From CAZOZZ01 sp965262425 (lineage in GTDB: Bacteria > Acidobacteriota > Terriglobia > 20CM-2-55-15): DNA of 64,000 nucleotides. The position numbers and the translations under genes are program-made. Shown in pieces: positions 46,356 to 55,784 of the stretch. Under the pieces are notes generated by a model. The model worked only from the letters and a program-made list of their open reading frames with translations. It did not search any database and was not told where the DNA came from. Positions within the stretch are counted from its first letter, which is position 1. Each line of letters starts with the position of its first letter. The stretch lies in assembly GCA_965262425.1 (NCBI GenBank), contig OZ253536.1, positions 4,836,001-4,900,000 on the forward strand, read 5' to 3'.

Positions 46356-47306
46356 TCATCGAATCGACGCTGAGGAGACGACATTGGCGATCGTCTCCCC
46401 GTACACCTTCTTCATCCAATCCACGGTCCTCGGAATACCCGCCTCGAGCGTCATCTGCGGGTCGTGACCGAAGGCTTCCCTTGCCTTCTCGATATCCGGC
46501 CTCTTGTTGACGACATTGTGTTTGTCTTCGGGAAGATAGTTCACGAGGGCGTCATCGATCCCGACCTCCTTGAGGATCAGGTCACTCAACTCCTTGACGC
46601 CGCGGAACTCGGACCCGCCGATGTTGTAAACTTCGCCGGGATTAAAATTGTCCACGACGTTCGACAACGTCGGGATGAAGTCATCGATGTACATGAATAC
46701 GCGGTGGTACCCCATGTAGACATCGTACGGTACACGGTGCAGGGCCCGGTACGCGAACAGACACACGACGCTTCTGTAGTTGTGGTACCACTCGCCGGGG
46801 CCGTAGGCGTTGAAGAACCGGAGACGGACGACAGGATTCCCGAAGCGTTTCTCGAAATTCATCACCTGAATCTCGTTGACCCACTTCGTGAGGGCATAGT
46901 CGTTGTGCTGGATGATCGATTGGTTCAACGGGATGTCTTCGGACAGGATGTCTTTGTGATTGTCTCCGTATATTTCGGAGGACGAGGCAAAAATCAGCTT
47001 GAACTTTTTCTGTTTCTGGAGCTCCAGGATATCTCGCGTTCCGATGACGTTCGTCATCCACAACGTATCGTAGTATTCCTCACCGTTGATGCGACCGAAT
47101 TCCGCCGCCAGGTGGTACACAAAATCATAATCCTGTTCGAATGCGCGCTCCAATTGCCGGTAGGAGGAAACATCGGCTCTGTAATACTGCTGTTCCGCTT
47201 GATGCTGCAGGTCCAGGCCCCACACTTCGTGACCCCGGCGAAGAAGTTCTTTCTTCAGGGGTCGGCCCAACGTTCCCATCACGCCGGTTATCAGGATCTT
47301 CGCCAT
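46356..47306 (-). CDS. NAD-dependent sugar epimerase/dehydratase
   Basis: A 316-residue extended SDR enzyme from ATG 47306 (MAKILITGVMGTLGRPLKKE), preceded by the AGAGGTGAT ribosome binding site. NAD motif GVMGTLG, catalytic Ser in FASSSEIYGD, and YALTKWVNEIQ (YxxxK). RLRFFNAYGPGEWYHNYRS and VYNIGGSEFRGVKELSD are the sugar-binding parts. It should change a nucleotide sugar for the polysaccharide pathway. The upstream extension to 47393 reads into element copy 2 and was rejected: the element's right end lies only 25 bases before the ATG, so it may have displaced the original promoter. Confidence 0.93.
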   Translation of the reverse strand: MAKILITGVMGTLGRPLKKELLRRGHEVWGLDLQHQAEQQYYRADVSSYRQLERAFEQDYDFVYHLAAEFGRINGEEYYDTLWMTNVIGTRDILELQKQKKFKLIFASSSEIYGDNHKDILSEDIPLNQSIIQHNDYALTKWVNEIQVMNFEKRFGNPVVRLRFFNAYGPGEWYHNYRSVVCLFAYRALHRVPYDVYMGYHRVFMYIDDFIPTLSNVVDNFNPGEVYNIGGSEFRGVKELSDLILKEVGIDDALVNYLPEDKHNVVNKRPDIEKAREAFGHDPQMTLEAGIPRTVDWMKKVYGETIANVVSSASIR

Positions 47307-47331
47307 CAAAATCACCTCTACTAAAGATTTC

Positions 47332-47648
47332 GCCTCCTCCGCAGAATTTGTGGGCAGTCCAAAGGCCTGTGCGCACATAAGTAATTGAAACAAAGTACCT
47401 TATTCTTTTGTTCGACGGCGAATATTCCAGTACCCACTTCGGTCGGACGCCTACACCCGGTGCCCGGAGCCCCCGCCGGAGGCCCCGTTCCCCATCGCCC
47501 ACACCAGCCGACACCGCGGAGCGCAGCCGAGGGTCAAGGCCGGCGCAGCCGCCGAGCTTGCGAGGGAAGCCTTGAGGCTTGGCGAGCACCGTGGTCTCCT
47601 CAAGCGGCGATGGAAGACGGTTTTACCCACAAATTCTGCGGAAGACCC
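47332..47648 (-). mobile_element. 317-bp MITE-like element, copy 2, with 8-bp target duplication
   Basis: Same sequence as copy 1 but inverted, with a single base difference seen at 47405. The core inverted repeats are at 47338-47354 and 47626-47642. AAGATTTC occurs at 47324-47331 and 47649-47656, a perfect 8-bp target site duplication. It is inserted between the TPR membrane protein gene (stop at 47660-47662) and the epimerase start. Confidence 0.9.
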
Positions 47649-47659
47649 AAGATTTCTAA

Positions 47660-49870
47660 TTACGATCCGAGCTGTTGCCACAGTCGGGTGGCTTCCTCGT
47701 GTCCGGGCGATACAGCCAGCACAATGCCCAGATGCTCCCTTGCGGTATTCCAGTCCTCTTTAAACATGTAGATCCGTGCCAGGTGTATGTGGGTCGAGAC
47801 GTGCTTGGGAAGCATCCGCAAGACTTCTTCAAAGTGATCGACCGCTGCGGCCAACGAACCCTGCTCCATGTAGAGCTGGGCGGCGTTGTGATGTGCGAAT
47901 ATGAATAGGGGGTCGAGCCGGATTGCCTGCATGTACTTCTCGAGCGATTCCTCGATCCGGTCCAGGCGTCTGAGAGCATACCCGTAGTTGTACCAGACCA
48001 GTTTCTTGTTGGAGTCCAGCTGAAGGGCAAGATCGAACTGCTCTACAGCGGTCTCGAAATCATCCGCGAGAAATGCCAATTTACCGAGAATGTAGCGCGA
48101 ACGAAAGTTTTCCCCGTGCTCGATCTGGGCAGCGTGGTCTTGCCTGAACTCGTCGGCGTGTCCCAGGTCGAAACTGACGTTGACGTAGCTGTCCAGAGCC
48201 GAGAATCGATCGTCATCGAGTTCTACGCTCTTGATGAAGGCATTCCGTGCCAATGTCAACACGCGGACCTTCTCGGTCTCGAATTCGTTCACCGATGTCT
48301 GGTCTCGTCTCAACAGCAATTGCTCCCACTCGTACTGATACGTCACGCCCAGATTGTTGTAGCCCATGCTTGCTTCGACCGGACCGACATCCACGGTCGT
48401 TTCGAGGAACGCTTGGGTGGCCTCCTCGTACCTGTTCAGCCTCAAATAGAGATTACCCATCGTTTCGAGAAAGTCGCGACGTCCGGACGGGACTCTTTCG
48501 AGTCCCCTTTCGGTGATTCCTAAGGCCGTCTGGTACTCGCCCCTCTTGAAATAGGCCATGGCCAGAACGTTGTACCCGCGCGCCTTGTCCGGCGATTTCG
48601 AAATGACGTCTGCCCAGAGGGTGGTTTCATCGCGCCACACCTGGTTGCGAAGAATCGTACCGAGGGTCAGGACCAGCAGCAGCGCCGCCGCAGCGGGCAC
48701 AACCTTGATCGGGAGACTAAAACGGCGAGTCGCAAGTCGTAAGAGACCATCCACAACCAGCGGAAAAGACAAGCAGACTCCGACCATGGGCAGGTACAGT
48801 CTATGTTCGAAAATAGTATCCAGTATTGGCACGACGCTGGATGTCGGGGCCAACGTCAGAAAGAACCAGAAAATCGAAAACGAAAACACCGGCCGCTTTT
48901 TTCTCAGATACCAAGCCAGCCCCAGGGTCGCTAGAATCACTGCGAGCGACGCCAGCACGGAAGGCTCGGTCAGCCGAAACGACGGTGCGAAATCATAGTC
49001 GAGGTTCAAACCAACCGGCAGGAGAGTAACCTGGATGTATCGGACAATCACCCGTAGCTGGGTGAGGAAATAATTCCACGGCGACAGGTGTCCGACCGCG
49101 CCGGCACCGGCCGACCCGACGAGCGTGATCGTAAGCAAGCGATAGCCGACAATGACAGCGCCGGCGACGAAAGGCAGGTAGAACTTCCAACGCGAAAGTG
49201 TCGACCGCAGGGACGCGCCTGAGAGAAAGATGAAGTCGTAAGCGAACAGGACGGCGGGCAGCGAGATGACGGTTTCCTTGGACGCAATGCCGAGAACAAA
49301 CATGAGGGCCACGACGAGGCTCAGCCAGAACCCGATCTTCTGCCTGGGGGTCTTCACAAAGATGAGGACAGCCCCTATGTAGAAGAAAGTGGACAGCAGT
49401 TCCGAACGACTCGATATGTAGGTGACCGATTCGGTCTGGACCGGATGGACAAGGAAAAAGCCGGCCGCAAGCGTCGCCAAGGATCGCGAGCGTCCCGAAT
49501 CTTCGAACAACAACCTGAAAATCTGACTTGCAACGAAGTAGATCAGAACTCCATTCAAAATGTGCAGGATGAGGTTCACGAGGTGATATCCCCATACGGC
49601 CTGCCCATGGAAGAAATAATTCGCCGTAAACGTCAAGTACAGGAGAGCACGGCCGTTGAGAAGATTGACGTCGAAGTAATCTCCAAAACGAACGCCCGCA
49701 TTTCGCTGGATGCTCAGCAGGTCATCGAAAACCATCGGGGCAACGAACGAATTCAAGTAGGCCAGTGTCCCGATCGAGAGAAGAGCGATGAGCGGAACGA
49801 GGTGAGTCGGTGTCGATCGGGCGCTCCCACCGGGCCGAGCTTTGGCGGACTTGCGCTTGCCCTTGCTCAC
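47660..49870 (-). CDS. TMTC-like membrane protein with C-terminal TPRs
   Basis: A 736-residue protein. Residues about 25-430 contain some ten hydrophobic helices (LVPLIALLSIGTLAYLNSFV, ATLAAGFFLVHPVQTESVTY, FWLSLVVALMFVLGIASKET, VVPAAAALLLVLTLGTIL); the conserved MVFDDLLSI and HPVQTESVTYISSRSELLST are the loops of bacterial TMTC/PMT-like proteins. The C-terminus from about residue 450 has TPR units (LAMAYFKRGEYQTALGITE, YNYGYALRRLDRIEESLEKY). TMTC relatives are mannosyltransferases with lipid-linked donors, which suits a sugar-coat cluster. The final residues sit four bases before element copy 2's target duplication. Confidence 0.88.
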   Translation of the reverse strand: MSKGKRKSAKARPGGSARSTPTHLVPLIALLSIGTLAYLNSFVAPMVFDDLLSIQRNAGVRFGDYFDVNLLNGRALLYLTFTANYFFHGQAVWGYHLVNLILHILNGVLIYFVASQIFRLLFEDSGRSRSLATLAAGFFLVHPVQTESVTYISSRSELLSTFFYIGAVLIFVKTPRQKIGFWLSLVVALMFVLGIASKETVISLPAVLFAYDFIFLSGASLRSTLSRWKFYLPFVAGAVIVGYRLLTITLVGSAGAGAVGHLSPWNYFLTQLRVIVRYIQVTLLPVGLNLDYDFAPSFRLTEPSVLASLAVILATLGLAWYLRKKRPVFSFSIFWFFLTLAPTSSVVPILDTIFEHRLYLPMVGVCLSFPLVVDGLLRLATRRFSLPIKVVPAAAALLLVLTLGTILRNQVWRDETTLWADVISKSPDKARGYNVLAMAYFKRGEYQTALGITERGLERVPSGRRDFLETMGNLYLRLNRYEEATQAFLETTVDVGPVEASMGYNNLGVTYQYEWEQLLLRRDQTSVNEFETEKVRVLTLARNAFIKSVELDDDRFSALDSYVNVSFDLGHADEFRQDHAAQIEHGENFRSRYILGKLAFLADDFETAVEQFDLALQLDSNKKLVWYNYGYALRRLDRIEESLEKYMQAIRLDPLFIFAHHNAAQLYMEQGSLAAAVDHFEEVLRMLPKHVSTHIHLARIYMFKEDWNTAREHLGIVLAVSPGHEEATRLWQQLGS

Positions 49871-50541
49871 GGACGGACCCTTTTTCTCAGCAGAAACGCC
49901 AGGTTCTTCACACCGTCTCGCCAGGGCTGAAGTTTCTTCTCGCCGACTCGTTGAGAATAGTTGATAAAGATCTCGCCGAATCCGATGTCGGGGTTACGAA
50001 TGGCTTCGATCTTGATCTCCTCGCTGAAGGCCATCCCGTCGCTGAGCAGACTCATCTGGTCGAGTGACGATCGACGAAATATCCACATTCCACTCTGACT
50101 GTCGTTGACCCACCGCAGGAACAGAACGGACATCGCCAGCGACAGCGTTCGATTGCCGATCCTATGTTTGAGGTTCATCGACTCTTTCGTCAAAGTCGGG
50201 AACCGGGACGCCGAGAGAAATCCGACGCCACAATGGAGAAACGCCTCGATGAGATAGCTGAGCGCATCAGCAGGGTAAGAGTGGTCGCCGTCGAGCGTCA
50301 CGATGACGTCTCCAGTCGCAACCGAAAAACCCTTCTTGTAGGCCCTGCCGTAACCTCTGTTCAATTCCGTAACCACGATGGCGCCCAGGCTTCTCGCCGT
50401 GTCGCCGGTCCTGTCGGTCGAGTCGTTGTCGACGACTATAGCTTCATCCACGAAGGAGGGCAACGCATTGAGAACCCGCCGGACTCCCTCCTCCTCGTTC
50501 AGACACGGGATAACGACCGTGATGCGGCGGCCTTTGTACAT
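49867..50541 (-). CDS. Family 2 glycosyltransferase
   Basis: A 224-residue GT-A enzyme: ITVVIPCLNEEEGVRRVLNA, EAIVVDNDSTDRTGDTARS, VTLDGDHSYPADALSYLIE and NDSQSGMWIFRRSSLDQM. The 'ND-SQSG' region is shared by transferases that make polyprenyl-phosphate sugars. It overlaps the start of the TMTC-like gene by 4 bases; the pair fits the idea that it makes the lipid-linked donor that the TMTC-like protein uses. Confidence 0.93.
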   Translation of the reverse strand: MYKGRRITVVIPCLNEEEGVRRVLNALPSFVDEAIVVDNDSTDRTGDTARSLGAIVVTELNRGYGRAYKKGFSVATGDVIVTLDGDHSYPADALSYLIEAFLHCGVGFLSASRFPTLTKESMNLKHRIGNRTLSLAMSVLFLRWVNDSQSGMWIFRRSSLDQMSLLSDGMAFSEEIKIEAIRNPDIGFGEIFINYSQRVGEKKLQPWRDGVKNLAFLLRKRVRP

Positions 50542-50543
50542 CT

Positions 50544-51593
50544 TTAAGGAGCAGGTTGGAGACGGAGGCGGAAAACGTAGTTCTGTCTGTCGAACAACGG
50601 CTCTTTGAGGACAATCGTCAAACGGTCGGCGAGCGTTTGATCCGGTATGCTGCGGAGATGGACGAAACCCTCTCCTCCCGGCTCAATCTCTTCGCTGTGC
50701 CCGAGGATGTCCATTTTGCCGTCAACACTCATATAGGCAACCCGCATCGTCTCCTCAGAATTGTTGACGATGATAAATCGGTACTCGGCCGGATCGCCGA
50801 GCGCTTCCGTGGAGCGTTCGAGATCAAGAGGCGCGAAGACGTTCCCCTTCACGCGGAGGGTTCTCTTTATCGAAACACCCCGGGCATGAATCTCCAGCGG
50901 AAGCGGGATGTCGAAAACTCCTTCCCAATCATTATCTGCAGACAAGAGAAGAACAAAGTCACCGGAGTCGGAATTGATCACGCGGGTCGATACGGCATCC
51001 AGAGTCAGAAATTCGGACGGCAACGTCGTTTCGATCCGAGCCGGAGCGTCACCGCTATAGCGAATCGGCACCCGCACGCTCCGGTGCTCGCCCCGAATCA
51101 GCCTCCCGACATCGACCTGGTCCTCCAAGAGCTCGAATTCCCCGTCCAACTGTGACTTCAGGGCCTCGGTGTGAATCTCCGCGACTAACCCTTCCAGTTC
51201 CCAAACATCCCGAAACCCGGGGGCATCGAAGAACCATTCGCCTTCCGTATGGATCCAGCCGTCCCGGACGACGAAACGCCCCGCCGTGTCCGCACCCTGC
51301 GTCAAGACTCGAAGCGAAACCCGAACTCCGACACGGGAAGGGTCCTCTCCAAGGTCCAGCCCGAGGACCTGGGGATCGCGGAACATCTGCCCCTGACCGC
51401 CCAATACTCGATTCCTCGCCTCGGCAAGAACGTACTCCTGGGCCCTGACAAGGTCCCCCGCCGCAAGCGCCGTCCGAAAATCCCGTGCGCGCTCGAGAAG
51501 CATGCTCAATTGTGGGGGAATCTTCGGGCTCTGCCCACTGCCAACCTGCCCGGCAAGAAGGAGCAGGACGATCGTGGCTATAGTCCGAAACAT
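50544..51593 (-). CDS. Secreted hypothetical protein (349 aa)
   Basis: A signal peptide (MFRTIATIVLLLLAGQVGSG) leads into a helical region (FRTALAAGDLVRAQEYVLAE) that could be a short TPR or SnoaL-like domain, then two Ig-like sandwich domains (RSVRVPIRYSGDAPARIETT; YRFIIVNNSEETMRVAYMSV), somewhat like DUF1573. I cannot assign a family with certainty. It ends one codon before the glycosyltransferase. Confidence 0.65.
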   Translation of the reverse strand: MFRTIATIVLLLLAGQVGSGQSPKIPPQLSMLLERARDFRTALAAGDLVRAQEYVLAEARNRVLGGQGQMFRDPQVLGLDLGEDPSRVGVRVSLRVLTQGADTAGRFVVRDGWIHTEGEWFFDAPGFRDVWELEGLVAEIHTEALKSQLDGEFELLEDQVDVGRLIRGEHRSVRVPIRYSGDAPARIETTLPSEFLTLDAVSTRVINSDSGDFVLLLSADNDWEGVFDIPLPLEIHARGVSIKRTLRVKGNVFAPLDLERSTEALGDPAEYRFIIVNNSEETMRVAYMSVDGKMDILGHSEEIEPGGEGFVHLRSIPDQTLADRLTIVLKEPLFDRQNYVFRLRLQPAP

Positions 51594-51684
51594 GACGAAT
51601 CCTTCAGAGTGATACTGACCAGAATGATGGCTACAGCGACTCTAATGATATCAAACGCCTTCGTCTTTCCGTTGGATCAAAAAG

Positions 51685-51710
51685 AAAAAGGGGGAATTCT
51701 CCCCCCTTTT
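51685..51710 (-). terminator. Intrinsic terminator for the 51737-53330 gene
   Basis: AAAAAGGGGG-AATTCT-CCCCCCTTTT forms a strong GC stem; on the minus strand it is followed by TTTTTCTTTTT. It lies 26 bases past the stop of the secreted-protein gene and 91 bases before the start of the next minus-strand gene. It could work in both directions. Confidence 0.8.
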
Positions 51711-51736
51711 CTCGATTGTCAATAAAGTCGATGGAC

Positions 51737-53330
51737 TTAGAAGCCCAGCGACTCGAAGCCGGTACGCGCTGTCGTGTTCGTGTTGTTCAGGACCAGCACC
51801 GGAGAAGCCGAAGTGAAGGTCGAGAAGTTCGTCACGAACGCCGTCCCGTGTGCCAGCAGGAAGTTCGCCCGGATGAACACGTAACCTGTGAACACCGTGC
51901 TCTGGCTACCCGCGGTCAACACCTCCGACAGCAACCCAGACCAGGTACCACCAGCAGCCAGAGTGCCGTCCGCCGACAGTCCAACACCCGGCCTGATCGA
52001 ACTGCCCGTCGTCACGCTGGACGCCGTGCCGATACCATCGGCTGCCCGTGGGTAGAGGTCGAACGTCAGTGTTCCCGCAGCAGCGCTAGCGCCACCCGTA
52101 GCAGCCCCGAACGGATCCAGCGACGTGTTCGCAACCGAGATCCCGGTGTCGAATCCGCCGGCAACACCGTCGGACACGATGAACGGGATCAACATGTTCG
52201 TCGATGCCGCCACGATGTTAATGACGGTAACGGCCGCGGTCGGCGCCGCGCTGAAGCGCGGATATCCACCGGTCACGGTCGGCTGGTTGTTCGTTGCGGT
52301 CACCGTCGAAAGCGCCGCGCCCTGCGGAGCCATGTCTGCGACGCAGCTAATCGCGGCGGCGGACACGGTCTTTCCGGCGTCGATACTCATTGCTGTGCCC
52401 GCGGTATCCCCCCCAGTTCCGAAGTCGATCTGGACGGTCGACGTCTTGGTCAGGCTAGAAGCCGTAAGCGTCAGCGTCGCCACGTTCGCCGTGTCTGTGA
52501 GTGTAGCCGGTAAAATCGTGAACGTGTTATCGCTCGAATTGTCGACCTTGATCGGGATATTCAGACCGTCGGGTATATTCGAACAGGTCAAGATGATGTT
52601 CGTGCCCTGCGTCGTCCCGCTACCGTCTGTCGATGACTGGGCGGCGGTCCTCCAGGCTTGCGCATGGCCTTCCGTAATGAGCATCGTCGCTCCGCCATCA
52701 CCGATGACGTTGTTCGTGAAGATCGTCGCGGTACCGGAACTGATGCCGCCACTCTCCGCGCCGATAGCCATGCTCGCGATTCCCGACACCAGGTTCGTGA
52801 TAACCGTGGCGCTCGAGGTCGACAGCAGGTAGTTGTTTGCGGTGCTGCCCAGCGAAGCCGTCACTGCAACCGGAGCGGTCAGGCCGGTCGCGTCGATACG
52901 GACGCCCACAACCCGGAAGGACCCTGAACTCGTGTTGTCGAAGTTGCCAGCCGGTCTCGGCAGACTGATCTCGATCGTGCCGCTCGTAAAGTTAATCGTG
53001 CTGATCGCGACATTAGCGAAGACGCCTGGCGCACCCGCGATCCGGATCGGATCGGCCGTGGGAATGGCCAACAGGCCGGCATCGGACGACGTGATGTTGC
53101 CCGGGTAGTCCAGGGTCAACGATGTGGTCGTCAACGGGGAGTCCGCCAAGAGCGATCCGGAAACCACGATGCCGGCTGCCGACGACAGGATGTCGGCGGT
53201 CTGGGCGTTTCTGTTCGATAGGATCTCATTGGCAGATCCATTCGGGAAAAGCGTGATATTGACCTGGGCATCCGACGTCGGGGCCATTGCCAGCACCAGC
53301 ATCGTGACTACTAGCCCAGAAATAATTTTG
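51737..53330 (-). CDS. Secreted hypothetical protein, N-terminus lost at element copy 3
   Basis: In the minus direction sequence begins directly at the element border (53330) with KIISGLVVTMLVLAMAPTSDAQ, which is the hydrophobic and cleavage part of a signal peptide lacking its Met and basic residues. About 530 residues of Thr/Ser/Ala-rich beta-type sequence follow (for example NITLFPNGSANEILSNRNAQ; PFIVSDGVAGGFDTGISVAN). The C-terminal portion (GTLTFDLYPRAADG... VFTGYVFIRANF) resembles the 'variable surface' Ig-like modules elsewhere in the window. An ORF extends into the element but only by chance. The original start and promoter are lost. Function unknown. Confidence 0.75.
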
Positions 53331-53647
53331 GGGTCTTCCGCAGAATTTGTGGGTAAAACCGTCTTCCATCGCCGCTTGAGGAGACCACGGTGCTCGCCAA
53401 GCCTCAAGGCTTCCCTCGCAAGCTCGGCGGCTGCGCCGGCCTTGACCCTCGGCTGCGCTCCGCGGTGTCGGCTGGTGTGGGCGATGGGGAACGGGGCCTC
53501 CGGCGGGGGCTCCGGGCACCGGGTGTAGGCGTCCGACCGAAGTGGGTACTGGAATATTCGCCGTCGAACAAAAAAATAAGGTACTTTGTTTCAATTACTT
53601 ATGTGCGCACAGGCCTTTGGACTGCCCACAAATTCTGCGGAGGAGGC
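53331..53647 (+). mobile_element. 317-bp MITE-like element, copy 3, without target duplication
   Basis: Identical to copy 1 base for base as far as can be read. Inverted core repeats lie at 53337-53353 and 53625-53641. The flanks are TAATTTTG on the left and CAATCTTC on the right, which do not match, unlike copies 1 and 2. On the left it cuts off the start of a signal peptide, and on the right it cuts off the end of a GspC-like gene. This is what is expected if two inserted copies recombined and the DNA between them was deleted, or if an assembly joined two copies wrongly. Confidence 0.9.
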
Positions 53648-53832
53648 CAATCTTCTATGGGAGCTCCAGTCGAGTCAGGCGCGGCAGGCGCTCCCAGGGG
53701 ATCACCCTCGAACTGGATTCGCGAAACGTCGTGCGTGGCTTCAAAGTCAAGCCACCCGCGACGCAGCTCGAAACCGGCACCGACCAAAGCCAGGACCAGG
53801 ACGACATTGATGACGATGAGTTCACGTTTCAT
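53648..53832 (-). pseudogene. GspC-like inner-membrane protein, 3' end cut by element copy 3
   Basis: ATG 53832: MKRELIVINVVLVLALVGAG gives one N-terminal membrane helix, then a soluble linker (FELRRGWLDFEATHDVSR) that turns proline-rich, and then runs into the element at 53647. It begins three bases after gspM, in the place where a type II secretion operon would have gspC, gspN or similar, followed by gspD. GspC is the link between the inner-membrane platform and the secretin. The assignment is by position and topology only. Confidence 0.65.
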
Positions 53833-53835
53833 CGA

Positions 53836-54444
53836 TTATCCTTCGGCCGACGGAGCCGACGGAGCGCTGGCCAGCACTGCGCCCACGGTAAGGTTGACAC
53901 CCACATCCTTCATGAGTTCTCCACCGTCGGACACTCCATCGACGACGTGGAGCGGGGACACTTCCAGAGATCTCACGGCTACCAGCTTCTCCGACGCCCG
54001 AAGCTCGGACAGGAACGCAACCAACTGGCCGGGAGTGCACTCGAAACTTATCGCCATAGTGATCTCAACAAAGAATTCATCTTTCTGCCGGGCGGGAGAC
54101 ATGTTCCGCTGTCCCAGTTCCACGCCCGTGGTTTCCGCCACCTGCTCGACGATCACCTGGAGTTCGGCGGAGGCCAGCGATGGATTGTCCCCCCGAATCA
54201 ATCGTCCCTCACCCTCATCCATCCGGCGCCGGGCCTCTTCGAGCAATTGTCCATAATCGGCCCGGCGAACGACGGCCCGCCGGTAGCGGCGCAACTGGTC
54301 TTCCTTCTCGAGGGCGGAGTCGGCCGCTGCCGCCAGCCTGTCGTAGAGAGGAAACCCTATTTCCGTGAAGAAGAAATAGACCGCCAGAGCGGACACCAGG
54401 AGGAGAAGGGCTCGGCGATCCCTGGCCCGCAGTTCGAACTTCAT
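53836..54444 (-). CDS. gspM: Type II secretion system protein GspM
   Basis: A 202-residue inner-membrane protein: an N-terminal helix (RALLLLVSALAVYFFFTEIG) after a short cytoplasmic tail, a coiled-coil segment (ALEKEDQLRRYRRAVVRRAD) and a periplasmic ferredoxin-like domain (FFVEITMAISFECTPGQLVA). Its start overlaps the gspL stop by four bases. It fits GspM/PilO-like proteins that hold GspL in place in the assembly platform. Confidence 0.85.
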   Translation of the reverse strand: MKFELRARDRRALLLLVSALAVYFFFTEIGFPLYDRLAAAADSALEKEDQLRRYRRAVVRRADYGQLLEEARRRMDEGEGRLIRGDNPSLASAELQVIVEQVAETTGVELGQRNMSPARQKDEFFVEITMAISFECTPGQLVAFLSELRASEKLVAVRSLEVSPLHVVDGVSDGGELMKDVGVNLTVGAVLASAPSAPSAEG

Positions 54445-55784
54445 GAATCCCCTCCGACGATGAAGCGTAAGGTAAAGCGATCGCGACCGGCTTCGTTCCG
54501 GGTGACGGAACTCGCAAATTCAGCGCTCCCAAACAGCGGGCTTTCTTCGATCAACCTCTGGATTTCCGAAGCACTGGCCGAGAACCCCGAAATGGTCGCA
54601 TTCCCGGCCTGAAGGGAAAACGCGCTGATCCATGCGTCGGACGGCAGCACCCGAACCAGTTCCCGCAGAGATTCCAGGGTTGACGCGGTTCCTTCGAGGT
54701 GCCCGCTCAGGGCGCGATACTTTTCGGAAAGGGCATTCAGTTCAACCTCCTGTTCGGTCAGGTCTTGAACCGTAGGCGCGATGGCACGGATCTGTGCGTC
54801 CAACTCGGACGCGTAAGTCGACCACTGGTAAGGCCCCCTCAAGACCAGCAATCCAGCAACGATGGCCAGAAGCGCAACCAGTGCGAGCGTGGGCACCAGT
54901 TGCAGACGGTCGCTCCGGTGTCTCTTCTCCGCCGGCACGAGGTTGACGGCGAACGGGCTTTCGCCCAGACCGGAAAGAGCCGCTCCCAGGGCCCCGAATA
55001 TTCGGCCTGAATCGCCCGCTGCTCCTTCCATGGGAATCGGCGGGTTGTCGGCGGCCAGATTCCCACGCCCGGAGCCGTAAGCCACCGTGCGGGCTGATTC
55101 GAGACTCGTCATCCGGGCCAGACTCCGTAGCCGACGAATGATCCTGCCGGTGCGTTCGGGGGCCGGGCCACCCTCGGCCAGGCTGACGGACCTGATCCGG
55201 CGGCCGGTGACCAGGCAGCCTTCGGCATATTCTGATTCCAGGCGGACCAGCAGGGTCGGGACAGCATCCGGCCAAAGGACCTTGGCGGCGTGGCCCGCCG
55301 CGAACGTCGAAAGCGTCACTCCGGTGAGCGGGAGTCCCGCAGCTTCGAAAAGCTCAATCCATGGATCGAGCTTTTCCCGAGCGAGGATCGAAACGTTCAC
55401 GATGAGGGACTTCCCTGCTCGACCCGGGTCTTTCCAGGACATGTCCCAGTAGACCTCCTCGGCCACCCAGGGCGAGAGGTCCTCGACTTGCAATTGGACA
55501 ACCGACCGGATCCGTTCCCGAACTTCCGGTGGAAATTCCAACTCACGCACCAGGCCATCCGACTCAGGCAGGCTCAGGAATACCCTCGCCCCCCGAGACG
55601 CGTGCCGTTCGGCGACCTTCACGAGTTCCCTGATGCGCTCCTCCGCTTCCATCCCGACAAAGCCCTCAACGGCAAACGAACCGACCAGGCGCTTCTTGTT
55701 GAAGGCCGAACGGAGAACCGCAACCCGGAGATCCTGTCCGGCGACTTCGACCCCAACAAGAGTACGTGGAATGTAACTATTCAT
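54441..55784 (-). CDS. gspL: Type II secretion system protein GspL (PilM/PilN-like)
   Basis: A 447-residue protein with an actin-like cytoplasmic part (LVGVEVAGQDLRVAVLR; EARVFLSLPESDG-like, VQLQVEDLSPWVAEEVYWDM), one transmembrane helix (LVALLAIVAGLLVLRGPYQW) at about residue 310 and a periplasmic PilN-like domain. In the platform it binds GspE inside and GspM outside. It overlaps gspK by eight bases. Its start ATG at 55784 follows the end of gspK without room for a separate promoter. Confidence 0.87.
   Translation of the reverse strand: MNSYIPRTLVGVEVAGQDLRVAVLRSAFNKKRLVGSFAVEGFVGMEAEERIRELVKVAERHASRGARVFLSLPESDGLVRELEFPPEVRERIRSVVQLQVEDLSPWVAEEVYWDMSWKDPGRAGKSLIVNVSILAREKLDPWIELFEAAGLPLTGVTLSTFAAGHAAKVLWPDAVPTLLVRLESEYAEGCLVTGRRIRSVSLAEGGPAPERTGRIIRRLRSLARMTSLESARTVAYGSGRGNLAADNPPIPMEGAAGDSGRIFGALGAALSGLGESPFAVNLVPAEKRHRSDRLQLVPTLALVALLAIVAGLLVLRGPYQWSTYASELDAQIRAIAPTVQDLTEQEVELNALSEKYRALSGHLEGTASTLESLRELVRVLPSDAWISAFSLQAGNATISGFSASASEIQRLIEESPLFGSAEFASSVTRNEAGRDRFTLRFIVGGDS

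Noticed and set aside
47332..53647. Inversion of the DNA between element copies 2 and 3
   Set aside because: The copies are in opposite orientation, so inversion is possible, but copy 2 keeps a perfect target duplication; an inversion between them would have mixed both sets of flanks.
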